DNA from: Desulfolutivibrio sulfodismutans DSM 3696
GTDB taxonomy: Bacteria > Desulfobacterota > Desulfovibrionia > Desulfovibrionales > Desulfovibrionaceae
DNA length: 64,000 nucleotides
NCBI RefSeq assembly: GCF_013376455.1
Contig: NZ_CP045504.1
Coordinates: 2,935,001 to 2,999,000, forward strand
Direction: 5' to 3'
In this document: piece by piece, positions 1 through 9,154 of the stretch
How positions within the stretch are numbered: position 1 is the stretch's first letter
Layout: each line of letters starts with the position of its first letter
Program-made: the position numbers and the translations under genes
Notes under the pieces: model-generated
Told to the model about the DNA's origin: nothing
Seen by the model: only the letters and a program-made list of their open reading frames with translations
Database searches by the model: none

Positions 1-1
1 T

Positions 2-496
2 TTCGGGGAATTCGGCGTGCGCGGGGTCGGGTATCACGTTCAGGATCTCATCACCGCCATCAAGCGTTCCCTCGGCGTCGACCGCATGTGGAAATGCGCC
101 CTGGTGGGCGTGGGCAATCTGGGCAAGGCGCTGTTGCGGCACCGGGAATTCAAGTACCGGGGTTTTGACATCGTGGCCGCCTTCGACTGTGATCCCTTCA
201 AGATCGGCGAGGAGGTCATCGGCCTGGAGGTGGTCTGTACCAGGCGGCTCAAGGAGACGGCCCGGGAGCTGGACATCGAGATCGGGCTGATCACCACGCC
301 TCCGGATCGGGCCCAGCGCGCCGCCAATTTCCTGGCCGAGGCCGGGATCAAGGGCATCATCAACTTCGCCCCGGCCCGCATCACCGTCCCTAGCGACGTC
401 CATGTGGAATATGTGGACTTTTTTCACCACCTGTACGCCGTTTCCTTCTCCATCACCCTGGATCAGCGCCCCAAGACCCAGCCCGCCGCCGTCTAG
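2..496 (+). CDS. rex: Redox-sensing transcriptional repressor Rex (5' truncated by window edge)
   Basis: Rex is a DNA-binding repressor that senses the NADH/NAD+ ratio and controls fermentative and respiratory genes. The window starts inside the gene: the frame is open from base 2, so the N-terminal winged helix is mostly missing and only its last part (FGEFGVRG) is present. The Rossmann nucleotide-binding motif GVGNLGKALL and the acidic residue after the second strand (FDCDPFKIG) are visible. So is the C-terminal domain-swap helix region (YVDFFHHLYAVSFSITL), typical of Rex dimers. The GTG at 17 is internal, not the start. In sulfate reducers Rex regulates sulfate-reduction and energy genes. 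Nothing here links it functionally to the downstream glycan island. Confidence 0.93.
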   Translation, partial: FGEFGVRGVGYHVQDLITAIKRSLGVDRMWKCALVGVGNLGKALLRHREFKYRGFDIVAAFDCDPFKIGEEVIGLEVVCTRRLKETARELDIEIGLITTPPDRAQRAANFLAEAGIKGIINFAPARITVPSDVHVEYVDFFHHLYAVSFSITLDQRPKTQPAAV

Positions 497-600
497 ACCA
501 AAAGCCTTGCCGCACACCCTGGAAGCGACTACCCAAGCCTTTGGCTTTGAGGTAGGTGTCAACCTTCTGCCGCCAGCGTCCAGGCGGAGAGGGAGGTCGC

Positions 601-1467
601 ATGTTCCTGCCCCAGCATGAAACCGACGGCTGTCCCAAGGTGGTGGCCCTGCTCACGGACTACGGTCTGGCCGACCCCTATGTGGGGCAGATGAAGGCGG
701 TTTTGACCGCATGCCTGCCCGGGGTCGCGCTTGTGGATCTGACCCATGGCGTGCCGCCGCACAACGTTTTGGCCGGGGCCTTCTTTTTGGACGCCAGCCT
801 GCCCTGGATGCCGCCTGGGTCCGTGACCGTGGCCGTGGTCGACCCGGGCGTGGGCACATCCCGGCGCATCGTGGGCCTTCGCCGCAAGGGTCGTCTGGTC
901 CTGGCTCCGGACAACGGCCTGCTCACCCTGCTGCTCTTGCGGGGAACGATGGACGGGGCCTGGGCCTTTCCGGTTCCGGAAACGGCCTCCGCCACATTCC
1001 ATGGACGCGATGTGTTCGCCCCCCTGGCTGCGGCCTTGGCAGGCGGAAGGCCTGTGCTGGAATGCGGATATGAGGTCGATCCGGCCTCGCTGGTTCTCCT
1101 GCCCGGATTGAACCCGACCCTGGAAGGCGGGCGGTTGCAGGCCAAGGTGCTGCATGTGGATCGGTTCGGCAATCTCATCCTGAATCTGCGTATTACGGAA
1201 TATGAGCAGGTGGTGCGGGACGCCGCAGGGGTGAGCATGGAACTGCCGGGCGCGCCGCGCATTGTCCGGGCTGCGGCCTATGCCGCCGTGCCGCCTGGGG
1301 CGCTTGGGCTTTTGGCCGGGAGCCAGGGGCATTTCGAGCTGGCCATGAACCGGGAAAGCGCGGCCCGTGAAACCGGCCTTGAACCCGGTGATGCGGTGAC
1401 GCTTTATCTTGCCGACAAACCGACGGAGGAGCCGGATAAGGCGCTTCCTCTGGCGTCGGAAAGGTGA
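601..1467 (+). CDS. SAM hydroxide adenosyltransferase (SAM hydrolase, DUF62 family)
   Basis: This 288-residue protein belongs to the family that hydrolyses S-adenosyl-L-methionine to adenosine and methionine and is related to the fluorinase/chlorinase fold. Family motifs are present: LLTDYGLADPYVGQMKAVL near the N-terminus, VDPGVGTSRR, LAPDNGLL, FHGRDVFAPLAA, and the C-terminal-domain signature VDRFGNLI. The ATG at 601 is chosen because GGAGAGGGAGG lies just upstream. An in-frame GTG at 556 has no ribosome binding site. It may adjust SAM levels, but its proximity to SAM-using radical enzymes could be coincidental. Halogenase activity is not expected, since this is the common hydrolase type. 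Confidence 0.9.
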   Translation: MFLPQHETDGCPKVVALLTDYGLADPYVGQMKAVLTACLPGVALVDLTHGVPPHNVLAGAFFLDASLPWMPPGSVTVAVVDPGVGTSRRIVGLRRKGRLVLAPDNGLLTLLLLRGTMDGAWAFPVPETASATFHGRDVFAPLAAALAGGRPVLECGYEVDPASLVLLPGLNPTLEGGRLQAKVLHVDRFGNLILNLRITEYEQVVRDAAGVSMELPGAPRIVRAAAYAAVPPGALGLLAGSQGHFELAMNRESAARETGLEPGDAVTLYLADKPTEEPDKALPLASER

Positions 1468-1603
1468 CACTGGGAGCGCGAAACGCCTGCCCGGGATAGG
1501 CCCGGACGGTGAAATCCGATTGACAGGGGGATGGTCGGGAGGTTAGGAGAAACAGTAGAAAGTCTGAAAATACGTGGGGTTAACCGCACAGGGAGGACTA
1601 TCT

Positions 1604-2422
1604 GTGACACATCGCGCCCCCTTGGCCTCCATCATCGTGCCGACGTACAATCAGGCCCGGTATCTGACCGCCTGTCTGGATTCCATCTGGTTTCAGGATC
1701 ATCCCTCCCTGGATGTCATCGTGGTCAACGACGGCTCCACGGACGGAACCGCAGAGGCCCTCGCCGCCTTCACGCGAGCCGTGGCCGAGGACGAGGCCTC
1801 GTATGCCTCCTGCTACAATGCCCAAAGCGACGTCATCGAGCGGGTCTATCACCCGCGATATCCCCAGGACGGACGCACCCTGCGGGTCATCACCCATCCG
1901 CAGAACCGGGGATTGGCGGCGGCCCTTAACACCGGGTTCGCCGCCGCCTGCGGCCTGTACTGCACCTATGTTCCCTCCGACGACTGCCTGCTGCCTGCAA
2001 TGATTTCTGAAATGGCGGCCCAACTTGATGACGGGGCGGACTTTGTCTACGCGGACATGGCCATTGTGGACGACGCCGGGCACTGGGTCCGTCGGTTCGC
2101 CCTGCCCGACTATTCCTTCTCGCGGTGCTTTGCCGACTGGTATCTGTGCGGCGTGGCCAAGCTCTACCGTACCGCGTTGCACCAGCGGTTCGGTTGGTAC
2201 GATGAATCTCTTTTGGCCCACGACCATGAGCTCTTCTTGCGGTTCGCCGAGGGAGGGGCCGTGTTCCGGCATATCCCCAAGGTGCTCATGTACGTGCGCG
2301 ATCATGCCCGGCGCGAGGTGGATATCCATCATCCCAGCAGTTGGAATCGCCTGCTTGAGGAATCCAAGGTGCTGGTGGCCAGGGCGCGAGCCCATCAGGC
2401 CGCCTTGCCGTCGCCGGGCTGA
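1604..2422 (+). CDS. Family 2 glycosyltransferase
   Basis: A soluble GT-A fold glycosyltransferase of 272 residues, likely cytoplasmic and using a nucleotide-sugar donor. The N-terminus has the GT2 signature SIIVPTYNQARYL, followed by VIVVNDGSTDGT and NRGLAAALNTGFAAA. A DXD-like metal site appears as PSDD and a later HDHELFLRFAE acidic motif (ED-like). The GTG at 1604 is preferred because GGGAGGAC sits about 8 bases upstream. A further in-frame GTG at 1574 lacks a ribosome binding site. It is not a close paralogue of the two GT2 proteins further downstream. The acceptor is unknown. It is the first gene of the surface-glycan island. Confidence 0.88.
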   Translation: MTHRAPLASIIVPTYNQARYLTACLDSIWFQDHPSLDVIVVNDGSTDGTAEALAAFTRAVAEDEASYASCYNAQSDVIERVYHPRYPQDGRTLRVITHPQNRGLAAALNTGFAAACGLYCTYVPSDDCLLPAMISEMAAQLDDGADFVYADMAIVDDAGHWVRRFALPDYSFSRCFADWYLCGVAKLYRTALHQRFGWYDESLLAHDHELFLRFAEGGAVFRHIPKVLMYVRDHARREVDIHHPSSWNRLLEESKVLVARARAHQAALPSPG

Positions 2423-2967
2423 CCCGGCCTGGGAGCCTGAGATTGTAACAATGTCGCCTCGGGCGACGGATTAATCACCCGGCGTCAACCATGCGCCCGC
2501 TGGAATGTGCGGCGATACGTCGAATTCGAGCGGTGAAGGCCCACTGTTCGCCCATCCTTGAGTGAACAGTGGTCGGGCATGTGGTGCAGCCGCTCTGGGG
2601 CTATCCATTTGAAATAATGCCATCTCACGAGAATTGTTCAGGATGTGCGAACGAGCGTTTGTTCCCTGGCCGCAGTGACCAGTATTGGGGCGAGTGGACC
2701 GTCATGGAGCTGGCTCGGTATTTGCACGAAATTGCACACTGAAGGAGTGTGTCGGCGTCATTTTCCGCGTCGACTGCTTCCAAAGGCGGGGCTTGGTAAT
2801 GGCAAATTGGGCGAGAGCATGTTTCCGTTACGCTGAAATATGGGTGCTATCGGTGGAAACGGCGGAGAATTGACATCCCCGGGGGGAGCGTCTGTCCCCC
2901 CCATCGCCATGTTTTCACGAACTCGGTATAGCGGAGGGACTATTTTTTTACACAGGAGACTTCAGAT
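2423..2967. other. 545-base gap with no convincing gene
   Basis: No reading frame here resembles a known protein, and the short open frames (for example 2645-2836) lack ribosome binding sites and normal amino-acid composition. The stretch holds one clear inverted repeat at 2541-2572. It ends with the AG-rich leader CAGGAGAC that serves the radical SAM gene at 2968. It may carry a promoter or be remnant DNA left by rearrangement inside the island. Confidence 0.5.
2541..2572. repeat. Inverted repeat in intergenic gap
   Basis: A perfect 9-base inverted repeat, CCACTGTTC and GAACAGTGG, is separated by 14 bases. There is no T-run after either arm, so an intrinsic terminator is unlikely. It could be an operator, an RNA hairpin or a mobile-element end. 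Confidence 0.45.
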
Positions 2968-3861
2968 ATGATCCCCCTATCGGAGATGCAAATCATCCAG
3001 ATTGACGTAACAAACGCTTGCCACAACCGGTGCTCCAACTGCACCCGTTTCACGGGGCATCATCAGAAACCGTTCTTCATGGACATGGATACCTTCCGGC
3101 AGGCCGTGGACTCGCTTGTGGATTTTCCCGGCATGGTGGGCATGATTGGCGGAGAACCGCTCTTGCATCCCCGCTTCGCCGAGATGGCCGAATACCTGGC
3201 CGAACGCATTCCTGAAAAAAAACGTCGCGGATTGTGGTCCACCGTTCCTCAAGCCCTGGGGAGGAAATACGGTTCATTGATCCGGGAGGTGTACGGAAAT
3301 TACTTTTTTAACGACCACAGCGTGGATCAGATCATGCACCAGCCGCTTCTGGTCGCCGCTCGTGAGGTCATCGCCGACCCGGATGAGATGTGGCGTCTCA
3401 TCGACGATTGCTGGATCCAGAAATTTTGGTCCGCCTCCATCACCCCCAAGGGGGCATTTTTTTGCGAAGTGGCTGCCAGCTTCAACATCTTGTTCGATGG
3501 GCCCAACGGTTGGCCCATAGAACCAGGCTGGTGGAAACGTACCCCCGAGGACTATACGGAACAGAAGCTACAAGCCTGCCCGAATTGCGGCTGCGCCATT
3601 CCCCTTATGCGTCGGCCGAGCAGCCAGGAAATCGACGACGTGAGCCCTGGCAACCTGGAGAGGCTGCGGGCCATCCGTTCCCCCAAGGCCCTACAGGGCC
3701 GGGTGGAAATTTATGGTGGCGGTTTGGCCGAGGATTGGAACCCTGGCCCCAACTGGTACATGTCCGAGCTGGAGCGGGCGACTGAATTGCAATACCGATC
3801 CCGCCTCGCTGACCGTCTGGATTCCGATTCCCAGGCCCGTCAGGAAGGCAAACCTCTATGA
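2968..3861 (+). CDS. Radical SAM protein of surface-glycan cluster
   Basis: A 297-residue radical SAM enzyme. The [4Fe-4S]-binding CX3CX2C motif is at residues about 17-24 (CHNRCSNC), and the SAM-contact motif GGEP follows at about 61. A C-terminal cysteine cluster (CPNCGC, plus CEVA earlier) may bind an auxiliary cluster. The start is supported by CAGGAGAC upstream of the ATG. The substrate cannot be read from sequence. Flanking glycosyltransferases suggest an activated sugar, a lipid-linked glycan or a peptide carrier. It differs in architecture from the other radical SAM genes in the island (5715, 16476 and 28244). Confidence 0.85.
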   Translation: MIPLSEMQIIQIDVTNACHNRCSNCTRFTGHHQKPFFMDMDTFRQAVDSLVDFPGMVGMIGGEPLLHPRFAEMAEYLAERIPEKKRRGLWSTVPQALGRKYGSLIREVYGNYFFNDHSVDQIMHQPLLVAAREVIADPDEMWRLIDDCWIQKFWSASITPKGAFFCEVAASFNILFDGPNGWPIEPGWWKRTPEDYTEQKLQACPNCGCAIPLMRRPSSQEIDDVSPGNLERLRAIRSPKALQGRVEIYGGGLAEDWNPGPNWYMSELERATELQYRSRLADRLDSDSQARQEGKPL

Positions 3862-3943
3862 TTGCGTCGTCGCCATCCGGTGTGCGGACGAGGCTCAGAC
3901 GCGCGATGTCTGCACACAGCCTTAACTCCTTTTGCGAGCATCC

Positions 3944-5056
3944 ATGAACATCCACGACCTCATCGCCCGACGCGCCTGCACATCCGCGATTCCCCCCGCG
4001 CCGCTGCCGCAAGCCCTCCGCGACCAGCGCCTGAACCGGGCCAACATGCACCGTCCGTTGGTCAGTCTTATTGTCACCAGCTACAATTATGAGTCCTATA
4101 TTGAGGAATGTCTGCGATCAGTCACCCGTCAGACCTACGACAATTGGGAATGCATCATCGTGGACGACCAGTCCACCGACTCCACTGTGGACCGGGTGCG
4201 CGCCTTTATGCAGACTCCGGAGGCCAACGGGCGGTTCCGACTCATTGAGGGGCAGGAAAACAGAGGCCAGATGGAGGCGTTCCGGGAAGGGCTTACGGTG
4301 GCCTCGGGTAGCTTCGTGGTGCTGCTTGACGCTGACGATGTCCTGCTGGACGATTTCCTTGAAGCTCACATGCATGCCCATCTCTCCGTGGCCACGGTGG
4401 CGTTCACCAGCTCCAACCAGTACCAGATCAACGGTGCGGGTGAGATCATCGGCGGCCAGCACATGGACCACCAATCCAAGGGCTATTACCGCCATGTGCG
4501 CAAGACCACGTTTCAGCGCGGATTTTGGATATGGGCGACTTCAAGCTCCATGGTCTACCGGCGAAGCACTGTGGATCTCATCATGCCTCGTGACGGCGCC
4601 ACGTTTCGCATATGCGCCGATTATTACATCGCGCATTTCTGCCATCTCATCGGCGACTCGTTGCTCATCCCTTCCGTTCATGGCTGCTACCGCCGCCACG
4701 GGGCCAACAACTTCGGTTCTAATCCCGTGTTCGGAAATATCAATTCCGTGGGAAACCTGGACAAACATCCACCCCATGACCTATTCCGCATGACCATGAT
4801 CCGGCATATTCTGGGAAATTACGATCTGTTTTACCCCATCTACATGGGGCCGGGTCTCATCCGGCTTGTCCTGCGCATGATCAAGCCCCGGGAACTGCCG
4901 AACCTGGTGGCCCGGTATCCGGCCGTCTTCAAACGCCCTCTGCGCCATTATCTCTGGCTGGCAGCCAAGATGCAGTGGGAAAAGTGGCGCACACCCGTAT
5001 CCGAGAAGTTCAAGATCCTCTCCGTGCCGACGGCCGAGGAGTTATTTGTAAAATGA
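3944..5056 (+). CDS. Family 2 glycosyltransferase (paralogue of 9155-10333)
   Basis: A 370-residue GT2 enzyme. After about 40 N-terminal residues the catalytic domain opens with SLIVTSYNYESYI, then CIIVDDQSTDST, then LLDADDVLLDDFL, which contains the metal-binding DAD. The segments GQMEAFREGL, FTSSNQYQING and GCYRRHGANNF are shared almost unchanged with the protein at 9155-10333, so the two are paralogues of one unusual subfamily. The ATG at 3944 is chosen by comparing N-terminal length with that paralogue. No good ribosome binding site is visible, and an in-frame TTG lies at 3932. Donor and acceptor are unknown. Confidence 0.85.
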   Translation: MNIHDLIARRACTSAIPPAPLPQALRDQRLNRANMHRPLVSLIVTSYNYESYIEECLRSVTRQTYDNWECIIVDDQSTDSTVDRVRAFMQTPEANGRFRLIEGQENRGQMEAFREGLTVASGSFVVLLDADDVLLDDFLEAHMHAHLSVATVAFTSSNQYQINGAGEIIGGQHMDHQSKGYYRHVRKTTFQRGFWIWATSSSMVYRRSTVDLIMPRDGATFRICADYYIAHFCHLIGDSLLIPSVHGCYRRHGANNFGSNPVFGNINSVGNLDKHPPHDLFRMTMIRHILGNYDLFYPIYMGPGLIRLVLRMIKPRELPNLVARYPAVFKRPLRHYLWLAAKMQWEKWRTPVSEKFKILSVPTAEELFVK

Positions 5057-5714
5057 CACTCCGATGTGTCAGCCTGCTTTCTCACCCCAGAGAGGGTCAG
5101 CCAGTCGGAGGCGCTGTATTCGCCTTGTCGGAAAGGGGTCGCTACGTCCTGGCGCAGGCCTGCCAGAGTTCTTTGCCTTTCGCCGCCTGTTTGTTGGGAA
5201 AATCCTGTCGGGCTGTCTGCCGGAGGCCATTCAGGGCGCGGATCAGATTACGGAGAGGCCGGAGCGGTCGGGCATTCTGAAGCATGTCCGACCCCCTCTC
5301 GGACGAGTTGAAAGGGGTAGCGCAAAGGAGGCGGCGCAGGATTCATGCTCACTGAACAGGGAGGAAGTTCATCCCGGGATATGCTTGTTTATTAAAATAA
5401 CTCAAAATATCGGTATGTTTTTTGCTTAATCTGTGGAGACGGAAATGTTGGCAGTGAGTTACGAATATGCGAAATGTTCAGGATCGCCATGTTTCATCCG
5501 GAGGGAGGGGGATGCCGCCATGCCTCCCCAGTGTGCCCTTATGGCTTCAGGGTTCCCAATGGCCGGTTTGCGGCGCATAAAGACGCATCCGCGTTCCCGC
5601 CTGGGCTTGATGATTTAACCCCGCTTATCATCATAGCGGAACAAGTCCTACGCTTTCGCGAGTACCTCGCCGACAGCCTGTGCGTCGGTCATAAAATCAA
5701 CGAAAGAAGGCCCT
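5057..5714. other. 658-base gap with no convincing gene
   Basis: Short overlapping frames occur here (for example 5064-5429 and 5474-5794) but none has a recognisable domain, a ribosome binding site or a consistent composition. An A+T-rich block near 5388-5430 could hold a promoter for the radical SAM gene at 5715. I see no transposase remains, tRNA or terminator. Confidence 0.45.
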
Positions 5715-6911
5715 ATGAGAAATTCCTGCATCGCCACGACGAAGAAAAGGGTGCTGACACGCCGCGGAGTGGTCTGGCTTGGACAGACCTGTAACTTGCG
5801 CTGCCGGTTCTGCTATTTCCAGACCCGGATCGAGGCTAAGGACCATCCCGAGCATCCGTTTATGGGCATGGACAAGGCGAAAGGCATCATGGACAATCTA
5901 CGCCATCACTATGGCAATAGCGCCATTGACATCCAGGGTGGTGAACCGACCATCTATCCGGGCATAGAGGAGTTGTGCGCCTACTGCTCCGAGATCGGCC
6001 TGCTTCCGACGCTCATCACCAATGCCCTGGTATTGGCCAGACGCGAAAAGTGCCAGGCGCTCAAGGACGTCGGCGTGCGCGATCTGCTGGTGAGCGTCCA
6101 TGGCCTGGGTCAGAACTACGATGATGTGGTGGGGGTGCCCGGGGCGCACAAGAAACAGATGGCCGCCCTGGACAATTGCGTGGCCGTGGGAATGCCCGTG
6201 CGTTTTAACTGTGTGCTTACCAACTCCGCCCTGCCTCATCTGGCGGGCGTGGCTGATCTTGCCCGGCAGGTTGGGGCTCGCGCGGTTAACTTCATCGCCT
6301 TCAACCCATTCGAGGACCAGCAGCGAGGCGAGCGTTCCCGGGATGATGTGGCCGCCTACAGCGAGGTGGCGCCGCCGCTTGTAGCCGCCATGGATCAGCT
6401 CAACGATGCCAACATTGAGGTCAACGTCCGCTACTTCCCTCTTTGCCAGGTTCCTGAGCGCTACCGGAAGCATCTCTACAACTTCCAACAGCTTCCTTAT
6501 GATCTGCACGAATGGGACTATGCGTCATGGTCCTGGACAGATATGAAGCCCCAGCGTATGCGCGACGGCGAGCTGTCTCCCTTGATCAGCCTGCGCCAAG
6601 CCAACTACCGTTCGCCCATGTTCCAGACCGTGCCCGGTTATCTGGATGATCCGGATATCCGCATTGAGGACGAATACCGCCACAGCGCCTTCATCCGGGC
6701 TCGGGAACACTGCGGCTATCAGTTCGCCCCGGCCTGCGATGACTGCGCGGCCAAGGCCATCTGCGATGGATTCCACGGCGACTACGCGGCCTTTTTCGGT
6801 TTTGGCGAGGTTGCTCCTGTCGTTGCGGATGAATCGATCACCGACCCAAGGCATTATATCAACGAACAGGACAAGATTGTCGAGTCAGAGGATGCAGACT
6901 GGGCTTCGTAG
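5715..6911 (+). CDS. Radical SAM protein with C-terminal cysteine domain
   Basis: A 398-residue radical SAM enzyme. The cluster motif CNLRCRFC lies at about residues 26-33 and the GGEP motif at about 73. A C-terminal region (CDDCAAKAICDG) resembles the auxiliary-cluster cysteines of SPASM/Twitch proteins. Its internal segments NFIAFNPF and VRYFPLC match NFIAFNAY and IRYVPLC in the protein at 28244-29515, so the two are homologues placed at opposite ends of the island. The ATG is preceded by GAAAGAAGG. Its substrate is unknown. It may transform a sugar or a small molecule destined for the surface glycan. Confidence 0.85.
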   Translation: MRNSCIATTKKRVLTRRGVVWLGQTCNLRCRFCYFQTRIEAKDHPEHPFMGMDKAKGIMDNLRHHYGNSAIDIQGGEPTIYPGIEELCAYCSEIGLLPTLITNALVLARREKCQALKDVGVRDLLVSVHGLGQNYDDVVGVPGAHKKQMAALDNCVAVGMPVRFNCVLTNSALPHLAGVADLARQVGARAVNFIAFNPFEDQQRGERSRDDVAAYSEVAPPLVAAMDQLNDANIEVNVRYFPLCQVPERYRKHLYNFQQLPYDLHEWDYASWSWTDMKPQRMRDGELSPLISLRQANYRSPMFQTVPGYLDDPDIRIEDEYRHSAFIRAREHCGYQFAPACDDCAAKAICDGFHGDYAAFFGFGEVAPVVADESITDPRHYINEQDKIVESEDADWAS

Positions 6912-7034
6912 TTCGGCGGCAGGCGGCAGACGGTGGCATGAAAACAAGATTCTCAAATGAACCAAGAACGATAAACCGCATAGCCTTTCTCAACGTGTAG
7001 ACCCATGCATTGTCAGGGAGGTTGGGAACATATC

Positions 7035-7847
7035 ATGAAGTGCAGGCTTCTTCCTGGGTGCCCGGTTTGCGGCGGCGCCTATGAATTCTTGGTGCTTTCC
7101 CCGGACAAACGCCGGATCGCGGTGTGTTACGAGTGCTCGCATGTCTTTGTGGCCGATCCGATTTCGCCAGAGAAGTTGCGGAATTATTTCCAGGGACGCC
7201 CGGCCTTCGAAGGGAGCTACGCGGGCCTGACCTTTGAAGACATCGGAAACCCTAGTCGGTGGCAAAGCTATCTGTACTGCCGCATGGACGACCTGTGCCG
7301 TGGGCTCGGTGGCCCGCAGGAGCTGTGTCCTCAGATGCGGATAGCCGAGGTGGGCTGCCTGGAGGGGCGGTTTCTGGCGGAACTGGCCGCCCAAGGGCAC
7401 CACGTTGTGGGGTGCGACCTGAACGAAGACGCGGTGCCCCTCGGACGGGGCCATCTGGGATTGGATCTGCGGGTGGGAACCGTTGAGGAATGTATGCCCA
7501 TGTGGGGATGTTTCGATCTTGTCATTGCCTTGCATGTACTGCAGCATTGCCTTTGCCCACGAACAGAACTGGCCACCTGGGTCCGTCTGCTCGCTCCTGG
7601 CGGGCGACTTGTGGTGCATGTCGGACTCAATCGTGATGATTATGAGAGCAAATGGTGCATGCAGTATTTCACCGAGCGATCAATCCGAAAACTCATGGGC
7701 TTTTTTTTCGACAAGATTGTCTTTCGGAAACATCCTCGCCCGAATCCGGACGAGAAGGACAAAGATATTGGGGCCGTCGTCGGGTATCTCGGGCCTGCGG
7801 GAGCGCCCCCCCCCGGGCACGACGGTCTCATAGGACAGCAGACATGA
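7035..7847 (+). CDS. Zinc-ribbon class I SAM methyltransferase
   Basis: A 270-residue protein. The N-terminus has two CXXC knuckles (CPVC at about 9-12 and CYEC at about 34-37), typical of zinc-ribbon methyltransferases found in glycan clusters. A class I methyltransferase follows, with motif I IAEVGCLEGRFLAELA and the acidic end of strand 2 in VVGCDLNEDA. The ATG at 7035 is preferred, with GGGAGG upstream; an earlier ATG at 7005 would start before that site. Near the 3' end is a run of nine C (7806-7814). One extra C there would fuse this frame to the next methyltransferase. The stop TGA overlaps an ATG at 7844. Confidence 0.82.
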   Translation: MKCRLLPGCPVCGGAYEFLVLSPDKRRIAVCYECSHVFVADPISPEKLRNYFQGRPAFEGSYAGLTFEDIGNPSRWQSYLYCRMDDLCRGLGGPQELCPQMRIAEVGCLEGRFLAELAAQGHHVVGCDLNEDAVPLGRGHLGLDLRVGTVEECMPMWGCFDLVIALHVLQHCLCPRTELATWVRLLAPGGRLVVHVGLNRDDYESKWCMQYFTERSIRKLMGFFFDKIVFRKHPRPNPDEKDKDIGAVVGYLGPAGAPPPGHDGLIGQQT

Positions 7848-8023
7848 CGCGCAGCCGAGGTCGTATTTTTGTCTCCCTGCGGCATCATACCGCAAAGAGC
7901 GCGTCGACTCCCTCGGGAGCCTATGGATTTTGCCAGATGTTTTATTCGGCCTTGCCCTCTCTCCGGGCCGCATCATCCCATCCGCACGAGCGGGTACTGC
8001 CCAAAAAATGCGGGGAAATAAGC

Positions 8024-9091
8024 ATGCTTTTTGAAATTGCGGCCTCCAACGCCTACATGAGCGACAATGAAAAATTCCTGTTGTCCCTGTGCGCGGCCAG
8101 CCTGCCGCAGGGCAGCGTCGTGGTGGAGATTGGGGCCTTTCTGGGCGGATCAGCCCACATTATGCTTTTGGCGTCCGCCGGGCGTATTGTGCTGCATTCC
8201 GTGGACATTGAGGACAAAATCCCGAATGACCTCCGCAGTCATCGGAACTTCACCTTCCACCTCGGAACAGGGGCGGCCGTCGCAAGTCGTGAGGCCCTGG
8301 AGGTGGACATGCTTTTCGTGGACGGCGACCATAGTTTTCGCGGTATCCGGGAGGATATCCTGGCCTTTTGGCCGCAGCTTCGGGATGGAGCGCTGGTCGT
8401 AGCTCACGACGTGCTGAACATGCAACACCTGGGCGTTCGCATCTTTGTGGAAACCCTTTTGGGAAACGGCAACCTGACCAAGCCGGTCCATGCCGACACC
8501 ATGGTGGCGGCCCGTGTGGACAAGCGCGTGGCGCTGCCCGCCGCTTCCGACTACGTTCGGACAGCCAGGAAGCTTTCCCAAGTCTTTGGCAGGCCGAGGA
8601 GCTGGATTGCCGAGGGCGTGGCCCCCGCAGTCCTACTGTCCAAGGCGTATGTGGACATGCCGCCCCCAGCGGAGGATCTCTTCCTGGTGGGTAAGGGGAA
8701 GCGGGGCGATTTTGTCCATCGGTTTCTTGGGCTCGATTATCATGCTCCCATCGATTCCTGGGAGGCCCGCCGTACAGACGCCCGTTATTATGTATGTAGC
8801 GCCTTTTTCCCACGTATTTTCACTCATCTTGTTTGGGATGTCAGGGTTGCACCGGAGAATATTTTCGATGTTACGCCACAGGTTATCTCACGCTGGATGC
8901 TGCAGGACATTTTAAACAACAAGGCGAAGAGACTTCTAAATGCCTATCAGGTGGAATGCGAGAGGGAACTTGTTTCCGGTCTCCTTAATCTTCTCAGCGA
9001 ATCCGAGGTGTACAGGATGTACGAAAACGGTTTTCTTTGCGATCTGTTTCTTTACCTGACAGCCAGTTTTCCGCCGCAGGCTACGATTTAG
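8024..9091 (+). CDS. Class I SAM methyltransferase (Methyltransf_24-like)
   Basis: A protein of about 355 residues whose first 170 residues form a Rossmann methyltransferase like those acting on glycans (Methyltransf_24 type). The glycine motif is VVVEIGAFLGGSA, and the conserved acidic segment is MLFVDGDHSFRGIREDI. The remaining 180 residues match nothing I recognise and may bind the acceptor. The frame is open far upstream. The ATG at 8024 is chosen because GGGGAAATAAGC precedes it and the domain begins there. An ATG at 7844 overlapping the previous stop is the alternative. The preceding C9 tract makes fusion with the upstream gene possible. Confidence 0.75.
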   Translation: MLFEIAASNAYMSDNEKFLLSLCAASLPQGSVVVEIGAFLGGSAHIMLLASAGRIVLHSVDIEDKIPNDLRSHRNFTFHLGTGAAVASREALEVDMLFVDGDHSFRGIREDILAFWPQLRDGALVVAHDVLNMQHLGVRIFVETLLGNGNLTKPVHADTMVAARVDKRVALPAASDYVRTARKLSQVFGRPRSWIAEGVAPAVLLSKAYVDMPPPAEDLFLVGKGKRGDFVHRFLGLDYHAPIDSWEARRTDARYYVCSAFFPRIFTHLVWDVRVAPENIFDVTPQVISRWMLQDILNNKAKRLLNAYQVECERELVSGLLNLLSESEVYRMYENGFLCDLFLYLTASFPPQATI

Positions 9092-9154
9092 TGAGACGCA
9101 TGGCCAAAAATGAATGATGACATGGATGTGAAAATTTACTTGAGAGGGCATTCT

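Noticed and set aside
5474-5794. A 106-codon frame upstream of the radical SAM gene at 5715
   Set aside because: It overlaps the start of a well-supported gene, has no ribosome binding site and looks like translated non-coding DNA.
7844-8023. Translation start at ATG 7844 for the second methyltransferase
   Set aside because: The 60 extra residues have a composition unlike a folded domain, and the conserved domain starts at 8024. It is kept as an alternative because it overlaps the preceding stop by ATGA.
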